Notes: a model not told the origin generated them from the letters alone. A DNA stretch of 64,000 bases from Leifsonia sp. AK011 (GCF_013410945.1 NZ_JACCCH010000001.1:1240001-1304000), one strand, 5' to 3'; shown: positions 20,482-31,050, numbered from the stretch's first letter. Made by a program: numbers and translations.

Positions 20482-21900
20482 ATGACTTCCGCCGTTGGCC
20501 TCCGCTCCGAACGCGGCCCAGTCCTCCTCTCACTCATGGTCACGACGGGACTCGTGGCTATCGACGCCACGATCCTCGCCACGGCGGTGCCCACGATCGT
20601 GAGTGAGTTGGGTGGGCTCTCGCAGTTCCCCTGGCTGTTCTCGATCTACCTGCTCACGCAGGCCGTCACCGTGCCGATCTACGCCAAGCTCTCCGACATC
20701 TTCGGGCGCAAGCCGATCATCCTCATCGGCATCGGTCTCTTCCTGCTGGGATCGATCCTCTGCGGCCTCGCCTGGAGCATGCCCGCCCTCATTCTCTTCC
20801 GTGCCATCCAGGGCCTCGGGGCCGGTGCGGTCCAGCCGATGGCCATCACCATCGCTGGCGACATCTACACGGTTGCGGAGCGGGCGAAGGTGCAGGGGTA
20901 CATCGCGAGTGTGTGGGCCGTGGCATCCGTTGCCGGTCCTGCGCTGGGCGGTCTGTTCGCCCAGCTCGACATCTGGCGCTGGGTGTTCTTCGTGAACGTG
21001 CCGCTCTGCCTCCTGGCGGGATGGATGCTCGTGCGCCACCTCCACGAGAACGTGGAGCGCCGCAACCACACCATCGACTACCCGGGTGCAATCCTGCTCA
21101 CCGCGTCGCTGTCGCTGCTGATCCTCTCCGTGCTTGAGGGTGGCCAGGCCTGGGCATGGAATTCGTGGCAGTCGTTCGTCGGTTTCGGGGTCGGGGGAGT
21201 TCTGCTCGTCGCCTTCGTGCTCGTCGAGCGGCGTGCGGTCGAACCCATCGTGCCTCTGTGGGCGTTCACCCGGCGTCTGCTGCTCACCACGACGATCATC
21301 GGGCTCGGGGTGGGTGCCCTGATCACCGGAATCACCTCGTTCGTACCCATCTACCTGCAGGGCGCGCTGGGTGTCGCCCCGCTCATCGCCGCGATCGGCC
21401 TCGCCACGCTCACCCTCGGCTGGCCCCTCGCCGCCTCGTTCTCCGGTCGCCTCTACATGCCGCTCGGATTCAGGACCACTGCGAGGATCGGCGGTGCCAT
21501 CACGGTGGTGGGTGCCGCGATCCTGGCCGGCTTCGCGTGGTATCCGTCGGTCGTGACGGTCGCGATCGCGGGGTTCATCATCGGGCTCGGCCTGGGGTTG
21601 GTCGCGACATCCTCGCTCATCTCAGCCCAGTCGAGCGTCGAATGGAACGAGCGAGGCGTCGTCACGGGCATGCAGATGTTCTCGCGATCCGTCGGGTCTG
21701 CGGTGGGTGTCGCCATCTTCGGTGCCATCGCGAACTCCTATTTCGGGGATGCCGAGAGCCCTCTGCCCGAGGACATCACCGCGGGCTCGGCCGCCGTGTT
21801 CCTCTGTGTTCTCGCTGTCACCGTGGTAATCCTTCTGGTGGCGTTCGCGATGCCGAGGACTCCAGCGGCGGTGGAGGTTGCCGCTACTCCGGGCGATTGA
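20482..21900 (+). CDS. MFS transporter, DHA2 (14-span drug efflux) family
   Basis: A 472-residue permease with about 14 hydrophobic segments, as in EmrB/QacA-type proton antiporters. Motif A is KLSDIFGRKPIIL near 76. RAIQGLGAGAVQPMAITIAGDI (motif B and following) and WRWVFFVNVPLCLLAG, the DHA2 hallmark, are present. It likely exports hydrophobic or toxic compounds; the substrate is unknown. It is divergent from the SOS-box gene and stands alone, with no adjacent regulator. The ATG is accepted although neither a ribosome binding site nor a clean hexamer is visible. Confidence 0.9.
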   Translation: MTSAVGLRSERGPVLLSLMVTTGLVAIDATILATAVPTIVSELGGLSQFPWLFSIYLLTQAVTVPIYAKLSDIFGRKPIILIGIGLFLLGSILCGLAWSMPALILFRAIQGLGAGAVQPMAITIAGDIYTVAERAKVQGYIASVWAVASVAGPALGGLFAQLDIWRWVFFVNVPLCLLAGWMLVRHLHENVERRNHTIDYPGAILLTASLSLLILSVLEGGQAWAWNSWQSFVGFGVGGVLLVAFVLVERRAVEPIVPLWAFTRRLLLTTTIIGLGVGALITGITSFVPIYLQGALGVAPLIAAIGLATLTLGWPLAASFSGRLYMPLGFRTTARIGGAITVVGAAILAGFAWYPSVVTVAIAGFIIGLGLGLVATSSLISAQSSVEWNERGVVTGMQMFSRSVGSAVGVAIFGAIANSYFGDAESPLPEDITAGSAAVFLCVLAVTVVILLVAFAMPRTPAAVEVAATPGD

Positions 21901-21913
21901 GTCGGTTTCGCGT

Positions 21914-21943
21914 TTGTTACCCCTATTCGGGGGGCAATAGGCT
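21914..21943 (+). promoter_or_regulatory. Promoter of the CWB2 surface protein gene
   Basis: -35 TTGTTA (21914-21919) and -10 TAGGCT (21938-21943) are separated by 18 bp. CCCCTATTCGGGG forms a small hairpin between them. The predicted leader is about 35 bases. Confidence 0.4.
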
Positions 21944-21984
21944 GCGCTGAGGAAGACTTCGATTCCACACCCGGGGGTACCACC

Positions 21985-24900
21985 GTGACGCACACCGTTC
22001 CTGTCCGCTCGATCTCGAAGCTCCGTCGCCGCGTTCTCGCTGCGGCGACTGCGTTGGTGATGGGGGTGGGGCTCGCGGGAGTCGGCACGGCTCCTGCCAT
22101 GGCAGCAGGTACCGGCGTGATCGCGGGAACGGTGACCGGTGAAGGGGGCGCGCCCCTCAGCAATGTGCTGGTGCAGCTGTTCTACTGCGACCCCGACTAC
22201 AACCCTGTCCAGCAGCGCGACTGCTGGACTCTCCTCTACGAGGCGGAGGACATCGCCTACACGGCCAGCGACGGGACATTCAGCATCCCCAACCGCGAAC
22301 CGGGCCAGTACAAGGCTGTCATCAACCCTCAGAACAACAACTCGCAGTACATCCGCGAGTACTGGGACGCGAAGGACAGCGAAGCCAACGCCACGATCAT
22401 CACGGTGGCTGACGGCGCGACCACGACGATCAACCCCACCCTCGAGATCGGCGCCGGCGTCTCCGGTGTCGTGACCGGTCCCGGCGGCGCTCCGGTGTCC
22501 GGCGGGTACGTGTACGCGTGGCTCACCTCTGACCCCAACGGCACCCGAGGTGGTGCGACGATCGCCTCCGACGGCACGTACTCCATCGGCGGACTCCCGG
22601 CCGGCGAGTACTACCTGCGTGCAGGCCCGCCTTCGAGCACTCCCGCGTCCGTGCTTCTCCCCGAATACTGGGAGAACAAAACGACCGCAGAGACGGCGAC
22701 TCGATTCACCCTCGCGCTCGGCGAGAATGTCACCCGCGACTTCGAGCTCTCCACGGGCGGCACGATCGCGGGCAACGTCAAGGACGCGTCGAATGGCAAC
22801 CTCGCGGGCATCGACGTCACTGTCCTGAAGCAGGAGGCGAGCGGGTACTGGTCGACTGCCCGCACGGGCGTCACGGATGCCTCGGGCAACTACCTCATCG
22901 AAGGGCTCCCGCTCGCCGACTACGTCGTGCGCTTCTCCGACTTCGGTGGCACCTACGGCCAGCGATACGCCGGCAACGTCGTCGACCGCACGGCCGCGAC
23001 GAAGTACACGGTGGGGCCGGGCACCAATGTCACCGGCGTCAACACCCAACTCAGTGCTGGTGGCGGCATCACCGGTGTTGTCACACAGACGCCCACCGGG
23101 GGTTCGGCCGTGCCCAGCGATGAGGGTTACGTCTCGGTCATCAGGGTCGCTGGTGGTGTTCACGAGGTGATCGAATCCGTCCGCACCGATTCCTCTGGCG
23201 TCTATTCCCTCACGGGCCTCGCCGCTGGTACGTACACGATTCAGACCGCCGGAGAAGCCACGGGGAAGTGGGCCCTGACCTACCGTGGACCGGCCTACTA
23301 CCCGGAGGAAGCGACCACCGTGACCGTCCCGGTAGGTGCTCCCACCGACGCTGGTACCACCAACATCGTTCCCGGCACGTGGATCTCCGGCAGGATCACC
23401 GACACGAACAACGCTCCCGTGCCGAGCGTTCGACTGACGATCCTCTACGAGCGCACGCCCGGCACGTGGGTCGCACCGCCGCCTCACGGAGGTTCGGGAG
23501 ATGACATCGCCTACTCGGCCGGCCAGATGCCTCCCGGTAGGTACATCGTCGGCTTCGAGGACACCGCCACGACCGGCACGAAGTACGTCACGCAGTACTA
23601 CAACAACAAGCCGACGCGCGAGACTGCGGAGATTCTGGATGCCACGAACGGTGGCGACTTCAAGAACATCAGCGCCCAGATGACCAGGGACCCGTGGCCC
23701 GTCGTGACCGCGTCGGCGACGGCATCCCCGGCATCCCCGAACGGAAGCAACGGCTGGTACAAGTTGGGCAATGTCACCGTGACGCTCACATCCGGTGGCG
23801 GCACCGAGGTGCCCGACACGCTCGAGTACAAGATCGGCGACGACGCGTGGACCGCCTACGTGTCCCCGATCGTCGTGGACACGGACGGCACGACCAACAT
23901 CACCTACCGTGCGGTGGAACAGGGCCTTCAGACGTCGGCCGAGGGTACCTTCACCGTCAAACGCGATACTGTGCGGCCCACCACCAGCAGTTCGCTTGAG
24001 GGTCGCACGGTTACCGTCACCCCTTCTGACTCAGGGGGTAGCGGGGTGGACTCCACGGAGTACAGGCTCGGTTCTTCGGGCGCCTGGACTGCCTACACGG
24101 CCCCGGTGAATGTGGGCAAGTACGGGGTGACGTTCCAGTACAGGGCGAAGGATGTCGCCGGAAACGTTGGTTCCATCGGCTCGCGCGGCGTGCCCGCGCA
24201 GACCGGCACCGTCACCGTGGTCCCCTCGGCATCGCCCGCGGCGCCCAATGCCGCAGGCTGGTACAACGAGGACGTCACCGTGACGGGCTCGGGTACCGCA
24301 GAACTCGGTGGACCGGTGACGATCACGAGCAAGGTCGGAAGCGGTGCATACGGTCCCGAGGCCTCGCGCACCGTGTCCTCGGACGGGACCACCGTCGTCA
24401 CGTTCAAGGGCACCGACGAGGTCGGGAACGTCTCGCCGGAGGTCACGAGCACGATCAAGCTCGACAAGACAGCGCCGACTGTCGAATCGGATCTCTCGGA
24501 TTCGAACGTCCTCACGGTGACCGGCGCAGATGAGACGAGCGGTGTTGCACTGCTCGAATACAAGATCGGCAGTGGCACCTGGACCACGTACACGTCCCCA
24601 GTTGCCGTCGGCGGCGCGGCAGCCATGGTGGAGTTCCGGGCAACGGATGCCGCGGGCAACGTGAGCACCCTCGGTTCCCGTGACGTGCCCCAAGGCACTG
24701 TCACGGCCACGGTGACAGCGAGCCCAGCTTCCGCGAACGGCGACAACGGCTGGTACACGGTGGACGCGACCGTGACCGGCGCGGGGGTGGCATCCGCCTC
24801 GGGTGCGACCGTGACCGTGGCCAGCAAGGTGGGCGGGGATGCGTACGCCGACACTGCTGTGCGACAGGTGACGGAGGATGGCACAACCGTCGTGACAGTT

Positions 24901-26124
24901 CAGGCTCGCGACCAGTGGGGCAATGAGTCGTCCGAGGTGTCTCGCACGATCAAGCTCGACAAGACGAGTCCGACCGTCTCCCACACCTTCGCGGACGGCG
25001 AGGTCACCCTGGCAGGTTCGGACGATACCAGCGGCGTTGACAGGATCGAGTTCCGGTATCTCGGCGAGAGTGCGTGGGAAACGTATGTGAGCCCCATCGC
25101 CCCGCCCGAGAACGTCAGCAAGATCGAGTACCGAGCGATTGACAACGCAGGCCTCGTGTCGGCGGTGGGCTCTGTCACCGTGGGGATCCCCGAGCCCGAG
25201 CGGATCTCCGGCGCCAACCGTTATGACACGGCTGTGGCATCCTCCATGGCCGCCTACCCGGACCCGTTCCCCGCGAACAAGGGCGTCGTCTACGTCACCA
25301 CGGGCACGCTCTTCCCCGACGCGCTGTCGGCCGGCCCCGCGGCCGCATACGAGGGCGGACCCCTGCTGCTCGTTCGCCCGACGGATGTTCCGACGTCCGT
25401 GATCGACGAGATCGAGCGGCTCAGCCCCGACAGGATCGTCGTCATCGGCGGCGAGCCGTCGGTCAGTGCTGCAGCGTTCAACCAGCTGACGGCGATCGAT
25501 CCGACGATCGAGGTCACCCGCATCGCCGGTGCCAACCGCTACGACACCTCCCGCAAGGTCACCGCGGCCGCGTTCCCCGAGGCGACGGTCGCCTACATCG
25601 CGACCGGCGTGAACTTCCCCGACGCGCTCGCCGCTGGTGGTGCAGCCGGATCGAAGGATGCCCCGGTCATCCTGGTTCAGGGTGGTGCAACCGATCTCGA
25701 CCAGGCCACGGCCGACCTCCTCGGCGACCTGGGAGTCACCGAGGTGAAGGTGCTCGGCGGACCGACGTCCGTCAGCGGTGGCATCGAGTCCGACCTCAAG
25801 GCACTGCTCGGCGCCTCGAAGGTGGAGCGATTCGCCGGCATCAACCGCTACGACACGGCTCGCCTCGTGAACAAGGAAGCCTTCCTCGACACGAACGCAT
25901 CGCCGAGCTACGTGTTCCTCTCCACGGGCAGCAACTTCCCCGATGCGCTCGCGGGTTCCGCGTGGGCTGCCAAGGAGGACTCGCCGCTGTACACGGTGGA
26001 GACCAACTGCATCCCACCCGCAGTGCTCGCGGACATCTCCGAGCTGAAGCCCGACAACCTCGTGCTGCTCGGTGGAACGCCGACGTTGTCCGAAGCGGTC
26101 GCGAACCTCACACCCTGCGCCTAG
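21985..26124 (+). CDS. Large secreted modular surface protein with three CWB2 repeats
   Basis: A 1379-residue protein with a Sec signal peptide (RRR near 14-16, hydrophobic core 17-35, likely cleavage after AMA near 40). About five carboxypeptidase-regulatory/CNA-B-like beta modules follow (45-570), each opening with a motif such as GVIAGTVTGEGGAPL or GTIAGNVKD. Several Ig-like modules with paired EYKIG and AxDxxGN elements span 580-1065. Three cell-wall-binding type 2 repeats (1072-1379) start RISGANRYDTA, RIAGANRYDTS and RFAGINRYDTA. CWB2 anchors proteins non-covalently to wall polymers in other Gram-positives. It is probably an adhesin or structural surface protein. The GTG start gives the complete signal peptide. 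Confidence 0.9.
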   Translation: MTHTVPVRSISKLRRRVLAAATALVMGVGLAGVGTAPAMAAGTGVIAGTVTGEGGAPLSNVLVQLFYCDPDYNPVQQRDCWTLLYEAEDIAYTASDGTFSIPNREPGQYKAVINPQNNNSQYIREYWDAKDSEANATIITVADGATTTINPTLEIGAGVSGVVTGPGGAPVSGGYVYAWLTSDPNGTRGGATIASDGTYSIGGLPAGEYYLRAGPPSSTPASVLLPEYWENKTTAETATRFTLALGENVTRDFELSTGGTIAGNVKDASNGNLAGIDVTVLKQEASGYWSTARTGVTDASGNYLIEGLPLADYVVRFSDFGGTYGQRYAGNVVDRTAATKYTVGPGTNVTGVNTQLSAGGGITGVVTQTPTGGSAVPSDEGYVSVIRVAGGVHEVIESVRTDSSGVYSLTGLAAGTYTIQTAGEATGKWALTYRGPAYYPEEATTVTVPVGAPTDAGTTNIVPGTWISGRITDTNNAPVPSVRLTILYERTPGTWVAPPPHGGSGDDIAYSAGQMPPGRYIVGFEDTATTGTKYVTQYYNNKPTRETAEILDATNGGDFKNISAQMTRDPWPVVTASATASPASPNGSNGWYKLGNVTVTLTSGGGTEVPDTLEYKIGDDAWTAYVSPIVVDTDGTTNITYRAVEQGLQTSAEGTFTVKRDTVRPTTSSSLEGRTVTVTPSDSGGSGVDSTEYRLGSSGAWTAYTAPVNVGKYGVTFQYRAKDVAGNVGSIGSRGVPAQTGTVTVVPSASPAAPNAAGWYNEDVTVTGSGTAELGGPVTITSKVGSGAYGPEASRTVSSDGTTVVTFKGTDEVGNVSPEVTSTIKLDKTAPTVESDLSDSNVLTVTGADETSGVALLEYKIGSGTWTTYTSPVAVGGAAAMVEFRATDAAGNVSTLGSRDVPQGTVTATVTASPASANGDNGWYTVDATVTGAGVASASGATVTVASKVGGDAYADTAVRQVTEDGTTVVTVQARDQWGNESSEVSRTIKLDKTSPTVSHTFADGEVTLAGSDDTSGVDRIEFRYLGESAWETYVSPIAPPENVSKIEYRAIDNAGLVSAVGSVTVGIPEPERISGANRYDTAVASSMAAYPDPFPANKGVVYVTTGTLFPDALSAGPAAAYEGGPLLLVRPTDVPTSVIDEIERLSPDRIVVIGGEPSVSAAAFNQLTAIDPTIEVTRIAGANRYDTSRKVTAAAFPEATVAYIATGVNFPDALAAGGAAGSKDAPVILVQGGATDLDQATADLLGDLGVTEVKVLGGPTSVSGGIESDLKALLGASKVERFAGINRYDTARLVNKEAFLDTNASPSYVFLSTGSNFPDALAGSAWAAKEDSPLYTVETNCIPPAVLADISELKPDNLVLLGGTPTLSEAVANLTPCA

Positions 26125-26130
26125 CGGAGC

Positions 26131-26165
26131 GAGTGCGGGCGGCCGCCGAGCGGTCGCCCGCACTC
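26131..26165. terminator. Bidirectional hairpin between convergent genes
   Basis: GAGTGCGGGCG (26131-26141) and CGCCCGCACTC (26155-26165) form an 11-bp perfect stem with a 13-base loop. It lies between the stops of the surface protein and the nuclease. No T run follows in either direction. Confidence 0.55.
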
Positions 26166-26179
26166 CCGCCCGCGTCTGG

Positions 26180-26779
26180 CTAGCAGTTGCCCCAGATTCC
26201 GGCGCCTTCGGAGTACGCGGCATCCTCCGCTGCGCGCAGTTCGCCCTGCAGCAACCAGTTCGGGTCGTACTGCACGACCTCGGCCGCTCCGGAGCGCACC
26301 ATGGCGATGTTCACGTTGGTGCCGTCCGGCAGGTAAACGAAGAGGAGCGACCGGCCGTACTGGTCGAGGGCTTCGACATCGGAGAGCACCCAGACATCCG
26401 TTCCCTCGGGCAGCAGGGATCGCAGCGCTGCGGTGGCCTCGTCCCCGTAGCACTCCAGGTTGTCGCCGACCTCCGGCGTATTGATGCCGAGCAACCTCAC
26501 CTTGCGTCCGTCGGTCAGGAAGAGCGTGTCCCCGTCGTGCACGTACTCGACGGTGGCGGGCTGGGCGCCCTCGGGAACGACGGATGCCACGGCCGGAGCC
26601 TCCTCCGTCGCTGCACCAACCTCCGACGTGTCATCGGCTGGCGCGGGGTCGTCCTGCTGCGCGTTCAGCACACTCCCGAGCACGTCGTTGCCGTTCACCT
26701 GGTTCCACGCGAGAATCCCGATTCCCGCCACGGTCACCACGAGCAGCGTCACGAGCAGTCTGGCCAGTCGGTTCGTCAC
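26180..26779 (-). CDS. Secreted or membrane-anchored staphylococcal nuclease-like protein
   Basis: A 199-residue SNase-fold nuclease. An N-terminal hydrophobic segment (about 8-25) should export it or hold it in the membrane. The nuclease domain starts near 90: VEYVHDGDTLFL, KVRLLGINTPE with the catalytic Arg and Glu, and DQYGRSLLFVYL with the second Arg. The Asp of the usual IDTPE calcium site is Asn here, so metal use may differ. It ends CGIWGNC-like with Cys. The GTG at 26779 is chosen because a longer frame would run into the divergent mazG. A CACACT hexamer sits at leaderless distance. Confidence 0.88.
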   Translation of the reverse strand: MTNRLARLLVTLLVVTVAGIGILAWNQVNGNDVLGSVLNAQQDDPAPADDTSEVGAATEEAPAVASVVPEGAQPATVEYVHDGDTLFLTDGRKVRLLGINTPEVGDNLECYGDEATAALRSLLPEGTDVWVLSDVEALDQYGRSLLFVYLPDGTNVNIAMVRSGAAEVVQYDPNWLLQGELRAAEDAAYSEGAGIWGNC

Positions 26780-26828
26780 GGCTCCAGTGTGGCAGTCGTG
26801 TGCGAGCCGGTGCCGCACCAAGCAATGG

Positions 26829-26834
26829 AAGACT
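26829..26834 (+). promoter_or_regulatory. -10 hexamer AAGACT, leaderless spacing (mazG)
   Basis: AAGACT is followed by six bases and the ATG at 26841. Confidence 0.4.
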
Positions 26835-26840
26835 GGGCGC

Positions 26841-27491
26841 ATGACCGACCAGCACCCGCAGCTCGAGAACCTCATCGCCGTCATGCACCGGCTGCGTGCG
26901 CCGGGTGGCTGCGCGTGGGACCGTGAGCAGACCCACGAGTCGCTCGTGCAGTACCTCATCGAGGAGACCTACGAGCTCGTCGACGCCATCGAGACCGGCG
27001 ATCGCGATGAGATGGTCGAGGAGCTCGGCGACGTGCTCTACCAGGTGCTGTTCCACTCCGACATCGCCGAGGAGGAGGGCCGCTTCACGCTCGAGGACGT
27101 GGCCGAGCACATGGCCCAGAAGATGGTGGGGCGGCATCCGCACGTCTTCGGTGACGTGGTTGCCGACACCCCCGACGAGGTCATGGCCAACTGGGACACC
27201 CTGAAGAGCGTCGAGAAGCCCGGCCGCACGAGCGTGATCGACGGCATCCCGCAGGGGATGCCCGCCCTCGCGCTCGCCGACAAACTCCTCGGCCGCGCCC
27301 ACAAGGTCGGGCTACTGGATGCCACGGCCCCGGGCGCCATCAACGTGCAGAGCGAGGACGAGCTCGGCCCCCTGCTGCTGGCGATCGTGGCATCAGCCAA
27401 GGCGAACGGCCTGGACTCCGAGCGGGCCCTGCGGGGCGCGCTTCGAGAACTGCAGGTGGAGATCCGCGAGCACGAGGCGACGACCCGCTGA
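26841..27491 (+). CDS. mazG: Nucleoside triphosphate pyrophosphohydrolase MazG
   Basis: Hydrolyses (d)NTPs to NMP and pyrophosphate, a house-cleaning activity. The 216 residues carry one clear N-terminal MazG domain: LRAPGGCAWDREQTHESL, then the metal-binding EETYELVDAI and EELGDVLYQVLFHSDIAEE. The C-terminal half is a shorter, more divergent copy. The ATG at 26841 matches the family start and the AAGACT hexamer; the frame open further upstream is antisense to the nuclease gene and carries no domain. Confidence 0.95.
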   Translation: MTDQHPQLENLIAVMHRLRAPGGCAWDREQTHESLVQYLIEETYELVDAIETGDRDEMVEELGDVLYQVLFHSDIAEEEGRFTLEDVAEHMAQKMVGRHPHVFGDVVADTPDEVMANWDTLKSVEKPGRTSVIDGIPQGMPALALADKLLGRAHKVGLLDATAPGAINVQSEDELGPLLLAIVASAKANGLDSERALRGALRELQVEIREHEATTR

Positions 27492-27499
27492 AGGGATTC

Positions 27500-27530
27500 G
27501 GTGCCCTTCCCACCCGAAGGGAAGGGCACC
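27500..27530. terminator. 12-bp perfect hairpin after mazG
   Basis: GGTGCCCTTCCC (27500-27511) pairs with GGGAAGGGCACC (27519-27530) around a 7-base loop, 9 bases after the mazG stop. No T run follows. It probably ends or stabilises the mazG transcript. Confidence 0.6.
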
Positions 27531-27696
27531 AGGACTGGCGCTGCCTACTGGAGGCAACGCGGGCCCTCGGGCCGATGGGTTTACCCGAACCACCGGCCAC
27601 GAGCTGGAGGAGAGGTTCAGCTTCGGCCTCTCCGGGCGCGCTCGGAATTCTCGACAAGCGGCATTCACCAGTCTAAGTTGGGCCACGGCATTATGC

Positions 27697-27713
27697 AAAC
27701 AACCGTTATGTTT
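27697..27713. promoter_or_regulatory. -10 TATGTT with imperfect palindrome before the TetR gene
   Basis: TATGTT (27707-27712) lies six bases before the ATG at 27719. It is embedded in AAACAACCGTTATGTTT, an imperfect inverted repeat that could be the autoregulatory operator. The surrounding 50 bases are AT-richer than average. Confidence 0.35.
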
Positions 27714-27718
27714 ATGGC

Positions 27719-28315
27719 ATGGCCCGCACTCCGGATCTCTCGCGCAAGCCGGAGCTCGTCGAGCAGATCCTCGAATACCTCCTGGACAAGCCGCTCTCGA
27801 GTGTCACCTTTCGCAGCCTCGCCACGGGGCTCGGAGTCAGCACCTTCACGCTCGTCTACCACTTCGGCACTCGCGCCGACCTGATCCGCGAGGTCATCCA
27901 GGCCATATCGGTGCGCTCCGGCATCGTCGAGGGTCTCAACCGTGACGCCGAGGCGACTCTCGAGACCTTCGTGGAGGGCCTCGAACTCTCGTGGGAGTGG
28001 TCCATCCAGCCGCGCAATCGCCAGCTGCAGCGACTGGAGTTCGAGGCGGGGATGCTCGAGTCGCTGCATCCCGGCGATCACGGATTCATGCGCGACCTCT
28101 ACCGCCACTGGGTCGACATCGGCCGCGACGCCATGATCCGGTTCGGCATGACGCCCGAGGATGCCGAGGCCGAAGCCCGCGTCGTCGTGAACTCGTTCCA
28201 CGGCCTCCAGTACGACCTCGTGCTCAACGACGACGTGATCGCCGCCACCCGCGCGTTCGAGCGGGCGCTCGAGCAGCACCGGTCGCGGATCGAGCACTTC
28301 GTGGGGCGGCGCTAG
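27719..28315 (+). CDS. TetR-family transcriptional regulator
   Basis: A 198-residue one-domain-pair regulator. The N-terminal helix-turn-helix (about 10-55) reads ILEYLLDKPLSSVTFRSLATGLGVSTFTLVYHFGTRADLIREV, where the YHF-x5-L/I pattern is typical of TetR. The C-terminal ligand domain is unassigned. It stands alone between mazG and hisS, with no obvious target gene, so it probably acts on itself or at a distance. The start is fixed by the leaderless spacing of TATGTT. Confidence 0.88.
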   Translation: MARTPDLSRKPELVEQILEYLLDKPLSSVTFRSLATGLGVSTFTLVYHFGTRADLIREVIQAISVRSGIVEGLNRDAEATLETFVEGLELSWEWSIQPRNRQLQRLEFEAGMLESLHPGDHGFMRDLYRHWVDIGRDAMIRFGMTPEDAEAEARVVVNSFHGLQYDLVLNDDVIAATRAFERALEQHRSRIEHFVGRR

Positions 28316-28346
28316 AGCGAGGCAGAGCCGCGCACTCCGATTCTGG

Positions 28347-28352
28347 AAGAAT
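28347..28352 (+). promoter_or_regulatory. -10 hexamer AAGAAT, leaderless spacing (hisS)
   Basis: AAGAAT is followed by six bases and the ATG at 28359. Confidence 0.45.
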
Positions 28353-28358
28353 CGACCC

Positions 28359-29657
28359 ATGGCCTCTCCGGTGAACCCTCCTCGCGGCATGCGCGACTTC
28401 CTGCCAGCGGACAAGGCTCGCCGCGAGCACGTGCTGTCCATCATTCGCAACAGCTACCGCTCGCACGGGTTCGATGAGATCGAGACCCCCGTCGTCGAGG
28501 ACAGCGCTCGCCTGCACTCCGGCCTCGGGGGCGACAACGAGAAGCTCGCCTTCGCCGTCATGAAGCGCGCGCTCACCACGGACGATCTGCGCAACGCGCA
28601 GGATCCGCTCGCGCTCGCCGACCTCGGCCTGCGTTTCGATCTCACGGTGCCGCTGGCGCGCTTCTACGCGAGCCACCGCGGCGAGTTGCCGAATGTCTTC
28701 CGTGCCATCCAGATCGCCCCGGTCTGGCGTGCGGAGCGCCCGCAGAAGGGGCGCTACCGCCAGTTCGTGCAGTGCGACATCGACATCATCGGCGAGGCCG
28801 GACCCATCGCCGAGGTGGAGCTCATCACCGCGACGGCGGCAACGCTCCGGTCGCTCGGCATCACCGACTTCACGATCCGCATCAACGACCGCCGCATCCT
28901 CACGAGCGCGCTCGCACTCCTCGGGGTGGCGGCGGATGCCACGGACAGCGTGCTCATCACGCTCGACAAGCTCGACAAGATCGGTATCTCCGGCGTCGTC
29001 ACTGAGCTGCACGACAACGGCCACGGTGAGGCTGTTCCCGCGATCGAGGCGCTGCTGCGGTCGCAGCTCATCGACAGCGACGGCGTGGAGAGCTCCTCGG
29101 TCGATGTGCCGCTCGATCGCTCGGCCATGCTGGGCGTAGTGCCCGAGGGTACGTCGCCCGAGGCGATCGACAGCCTCGTGACCATCGGCGCGGCCGTCGA
29201 GGCGACGGTGGGCGCGGGAGTCGTTGTCTTCGACCCGTGGCTCGTGCGCGGCATGGGGTACTACACGGGAACCATCTTCGAGGTCGTCCGACCCGAGCTC
29301 GGCTATTCGATCGCCGGGGGAGGCCGCTACGACGGCATGATCGGTCGATTCCTCGGCACGGATGTCCCGGCCGTCGGCTTCTCGTTGGGCTTCGAGCGCT
29401 TCGTGGACCTCGTCGACCTGCCGGAGTCGTCCGGGGCGGAGGCCGTCGCGCTCCTGCACGACGCGGATGCCCCCCTCGCACTCCTCGCCTCGCTCCAGGC
29501 GGCGCTCGTTGCACAGGGCCTGCGGGTGCGCCTCGAGCGCAAGCCGCGCAACGTTGCACCGCTGCTGGCGCAGCTCGCGGCATCCGGATTCTCCCGGGTC
29601 GCCACCGTGAAGGCCGACTCGACCCCGGAGACGCTCGCCTTCCGGGAGCTCGCCTGA
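28359..29657 (+). CDS. hisS: Histidyl-tRNA synthetase
   Basis: Class II aminoacyl-tRNA synthetase charging tRNA-His (432 residues). The opening PRGMRDFLP is the family N-terminus. Motif 2 lies in APVWRAERPQKGRYRQFVQCDID. The His-specific YYTGTIFEV and GGGRYDGMIGRFLG are in the middle third, motif 3 is GFSLGFERF, and a compact C-terminal anticodon-binding domain starts near 340. The gene has its own leaderless promoter, and eno follows 71 bp later from a separate promoter. Confidence 0.96.
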   Translation: MASPVNPPRGMRDFLPADKARREHVLSIIRNSYRSHGFDEIETPVVEDSARLHSGLGGDNEKLAFAVMKRALTTDDLRNAQDPLALADLGLRFDLTVPLARFYASHRGELPNVFRAIQIAPVWRAERPQKGRYRQFVQCDIDIIGEAGPIAEVELITATAATLRSLGITDFTIRINDRRILTSALALLGVAADATDSVLITLDKLDKIGISGVVTELHDNGHGEAVPAIEALLRSQLIDSDGVESSSVDVPLDRSAMLGVVPEGTSPEAIDSLVTIGAAVEATVGAGVVVFDPWLVRGMGYYTGTIFEVVRPELGYSIAGGGRYDGMIGRFLGTDVPAVGFSLGFERFVDLVDLPESSGAEAVALLHDADAPLALLASLQAALVAQGLRVRLERKPRNVAPLLAQLAASGFSRVATVKADSTPETLAFRELA

Positions 29658-29678
29658 GCCGCGATACCCGCGGAGCCC

Positions 29679-29684
29679 TAGACT
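29679..29684 (+). promoter_or_regulatory. -10 hexamer TAGACT of eno
   Basis: TAGACT lies 44 bases before the GTG start. Here a Shine-Dalgarno sequence (AAGGAG, 29717-29722) is present, so eno has a conventional short leader. Confidence 0.5.
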
Positions 29685-29689
29685 CTTAG

Positions 29690-31009
<1,320 letters not shown>

Positions 31010-31038
31010 CGCTCAGCAAGTTCTGACTGGGCAACGCA

Positions 31039-31044
31039 TACCCT
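31039..31044 (+). promoter_or_regulatory. -10 hexamer TACCCT, leaderless spacing (divIC-like)
   Basis: TACCCT is followed by six bases and the ATG at 31051. Confidence 0.45.
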
Positions 31045-31050
31045 TGGGGT

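Noticed and set aside
21622-23487. 621-codon minus-strand frame
   Set aside because: Antisense to the MFS and surface protein genes; no motif, and biased composition.
24031-26223. 730-codon minus-strand frame opposite the CWB2 surface protein
   Set aside because: Overlaps a gene with a clear signal peptide and domain repeats; composition is shadow-like.
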